NCBI GenBank assembly: GCA_016744995.1
Contig: JADGDG010000001.1
Span: 908,011 to 972,010, forward strand
DNA length: 64,000 nt
Source: Gammaproteobacteria bacterium
GTDB lineage: Bacteria; Pseudomonadota; Gammaproteobacteria; GRL18
Direction: 5' to 3'
Positions 62,901-64,000 of the stretch are shown one piece after another. The translations under genes and the position numbers were made by a program. The notes beneath the pieces are model-generated. The model saw only the letters and a program-made list of their open reading frames with translations. It was not told the DNA's origin and made no database searches. Positions within the stretch are counted from its first letter, which is position 1. Each line of letters opens with the position of its first letter.

Positions 62901-64000
62901 ATTAGGCTCGCGTACTCACTTTCCAGCTCAGGGTGGATCGGGAACTCTTTATACCAGTTTCCTTCAGGATGAGTGGACTACAACTGATTATCATCCACAC
63001 CTCATGCTTTACCGCAATGGTACAGCACCAGTTAAATCAACATTTATAGCTGCACATGAAGTACTTGATGGCAGTGGTAACTCTTTTATATCATCTATTA
63101 CTCAACAGAGTCTTAATGGTGGCAGTGCTGTCGGAGTCGTTGTAACACTAAAAAATGGGCGTGTTGACACCTATCTTATCTCTTTTGATGGTGAACAATC
63201 TATGGAACATAATAGTGTCTATGCCAGTGCAGTGATAGCAGCGAGTTCATCTCTTGGCGGCAAAAGTGATCTCTGGATGGTTGATGGCACATCAATATCA
63301 GACAGTTCCAATACACTCTTGAACTCATTTGTTGCACAATCTGAGGTAGTCAGCCGTATTTACCGTAAAGAAGATGGTGATGCCTACAATGCCTTTGAAA
63401 CACCGATGAACCTTCCTGATGGTTATACACTTTCCGGGCAAACATTATTGCTGGAACACTTTGAAAATAATACGCTTAAATTTACCAATGGACATACCAT
63501 TGAACGGATAGAATCTATTGCTAATGGTTCACGTATTCATTTACGTTACGATCCAGGTGTGTTGGTGAGTGGTAAAGAAAGCAAAGAATTATACTACCCC
63601 TGGCGTACAGCGGAGTCGGTTAAGTTGAGATTTGTTCCTGCTGAGACTACTGTACCTAGAATTACACATATTGAACCGGGTAGAGAGCAGTGGCAACGTA
63701 TGACGGCACGAGTAGGAAGAGCCGTTCAGGCTAATGCACCGATTGCTGTGACAACAGTGCCTGCAAACACACCATTTAACTATATCAAAACTGCTGTTAG
63801 TGGCAATATGTCCAGTGGTAACGCACAATCTTCATTGGCTATTGATGAAGATATGTCTGTTTCTTTCTCTGTTGATAATCCACTAGGCCTTGCTAAGCAA
63901 GTAGAGCTAACGGAGCTTTTCCGTGTTATTACACCTGCCATAGCAGGTGCTCCAGGAACTCAGGGGTTAAATCTGCATAAGTATTCTGGTGGCAACGTCA
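59983..64000 (+). CDS. Very large secreted protein: DNRLRE-like, PKD and calcium repeats, heparinase II/III-like lyase (3-prime end outside the window)
   Basis: The frame is open from ATG 59983 (GTG 59980 is also possible; AAAAGG upstream) to the window end, at least 1339 residues. Signal peptide: KKIFLIFIFTFLGFTANSFAQ. Residues ~30-200: a beta-sandwich (VSLDRKNLRLAYKKGRKQTT; TSDLTSIVQEIVSRADW; ANSYDGDPNGAPELYVEY). Residues ~208-470: three PKD domains, each with ANAGNDKSVQVNQ-type starts and TLTVTDDDGASDSD-type ends. Residues ~475-566: thrombospondin type 3-like Asp loops (DSDGDGIIDIDDIDADNDG). From ~570: a heparinase II/III-like region with NNGHAHADSLMMGLFGKG (His794 region) and LDIFEVDGGSEHNYVIRGSG. 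It probably degrades or binds an acidic polysaccharide outside the cell. The substrate cannot be predicted. Confidence 0.82.
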   Translation, partial: MKKIFLIFIFTFLGFTANSFAQPIQVLQSRVSSSADDAEELSKGKVSLDRKNLRLAYKKGRKQTTLGVRFDNLSIPKDVVISKAYIQFKARKRTRKNSLLKIHGENSGNAAVFNTQKNNITARIKTKALVKWTPPEWQKKNDKNVAQRTSDLTSIVQEIVSRADWVQNNAMVFMFSGKGKRIANSYDGDPNGAPELYVEYTDNSNGGNTPPTANAGNDKSVQVNQTISISGSGTDGDGSIVSYEWKKGDTILATTAVFNYTPTIAGTDTLTLIVTDNDGAAHSDKMNVTVTPVAVPNQPPAANAGNDKSVQVNQVVSVSGSGTDSDGNIVSYVWKKGDTILATTAVFNYTPTVAGTDTLTLTVTDDDGASDSDSLKVTVTPAPIPNKVPTANAGNDATVEVNQAVSISGSGMDSDGSIVSYEWKKGRTVLATTAAFNYTPTVVGTDTLTLTVTDDDGASDSDSMRLTVTSPINGGDSDGDGIIDIDDIDADNDGTPDAKDAFPTDPNETTDTDNDGIGNNADSDDDGDGIADTSDAFPLDSTESKDSDGDGIGDNADANQNDGIGNNASYSENYSRSEYRQMLFNAPIIDGNKHQVGGKYKADFEGEQWPETAHVLLRHIAANAQSSFFGYDGVSGEGMNYHFFWLAGMAKLTESLEGYQDPVAWIPPTGITKITKPLTHSEIMPPSERWNNFVSASLMLTLPDGSDCGIHDSGLGIFDANNPAASAAGWGAGGYHRGYGLEYKSISYLLPSFGQIGLGDGTPGDPQKQVQSLLHFSPKYSEQSANEKHPNNGHAHADSLMMGLFGKGRNLLSFPGHQHQSHGPHNKNIVSIGTGWQNHWVSDLAGRLEAYAGLPGLQIGRVDSSHIMHGGSAKGNHGTNMNRYRRTLLQNTVDIDKSYLLDIFEVDGGSEHNYVIRGSGVLEQQYPSSSLSRASAALPYSGDRWDLFKDTKKAEYAANQSFWVDFKFSDNQKLGSRTHFPAQGGSGTLYTSFLQDEWTTTDYHPHLMLYRNGTAPVKSTFIAAHEVLDGSGNSFISSITQQSLNGGSAVGVVVTLKNGRVDTYLISFDGEQSMEHNSVYASAVIAASSSLGGKSDLWMVDGTSISDSSNTLLNSFVAQSEVVSRIYRKEDGDAYNAFETPMNLPDGYTLSGQTLLLEHFENNTLKFTNGHTIERIESIANGSRIHLRYDPGVLVSGKESKELYYPWRTAESVKLRFVPAETTVPRITHIEPGREQWQRMTARVGRAVQANAPIAVTTVPANTPFNYIKTAVSGNMSSGNAQSSLAIDEDMSVSFSVDNPLGLAKQVELTELFRVITPAIAGAPGTQGLNLHKYSGGNV

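Overview
The window is a low-GC gammaproteobacterial chromosome segment in which about 34 kb of conserved housekeeping genes (roughly 11.6-45.3 kb) is flanked on both sides by accessory DNA. The gene order radC / coaBC-dut-algC-argB-slmA, rpmB-rpmG, purE-purK and metF-ahcY-metK is gammaproteobacterial. The tkt-gap-pgk-pyk-fba run with a class II aldolase is the arrangement seen in Calvin-cycle or ribulose-monophosphate bacteria such as sulfur oxidisers and methylotrophs. No RuBisCO, sulfur-oxidation or methane gene is in the window, so the lifestyle is inference and the genus is not resolved.

Left accessory region (1-11.2 kb). A decaying integron cassette array without an integrase. Genes lie mostly on the minus strand, each ending in or next to an attC-like hairpin site. 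It holds a three-gene dual-OB-like / DUF488 / DUF4326 cassette, ccdAB and higBA-type toxin-antitoxin pairs, a broken signal peptidase, a DUF1330 protein, a DUF2007 membrane protein and several small secreted or membrane proteins. It is interrupted by a REP-associated tyrosine transposase (RAYT) element, many solo RAYT termini, and remnants of an IS91-like element with its accessory tyrosine recombinase.

Core (11.6-45.3 kb). Cold-shock protein; rpmB-rpmG; an orphan MlaC; an undescribed MotA/MotB-like stator pair; radC; coaBC, dut, a long membrane-anchored algC, argB and a slmA that carries an expanded pentapeptide repeat; a TauE/SafE exporter; metF, ahcY and metK (activated methyl cycle) divergent from a thioredoxin-fold protein; tkt, gap, pgk, pyk, fba (central sugar-phosphate metabolism); purE, purK and purC (purines); trmO, DUF1015, yaiI, a flavin reductase, a DUF3365 haem protein and an SdiA-regulated-domain protein. 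Two MITE-like elements lie around the DUF3365 gene and a long palindromic element lies beside rpmG.

Right accessory region (45.4-58.5 kb). A second cassette array, with attC polarity and genes on the plus strand, so the two arrays point away from each other. It shares several attC subtypes with the left array. Cassettes encode small membrane proteins, a SUKH-like protein, a large pentapeptide-repeat protein, an RDD protein and a Sel1-repeat protein. A second, broken RAYT copy, a third RAYT 3-prime fragment and three IS91-like ends are present. Each IS91-like end runs directly into the same short 57-bp attC-like site.

Right edge (58.5-64 kb). About 1.5 kb of non-coding DNA with an IS3-type transposase remnant precedes a very large secreted protein that runs off the window. 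It has a DNRLRE-like N-terminal domain, three PKD domains, thrombospondin type 3-like calcium repeats and a heparinase II/III-like polysaccharide lyase region.
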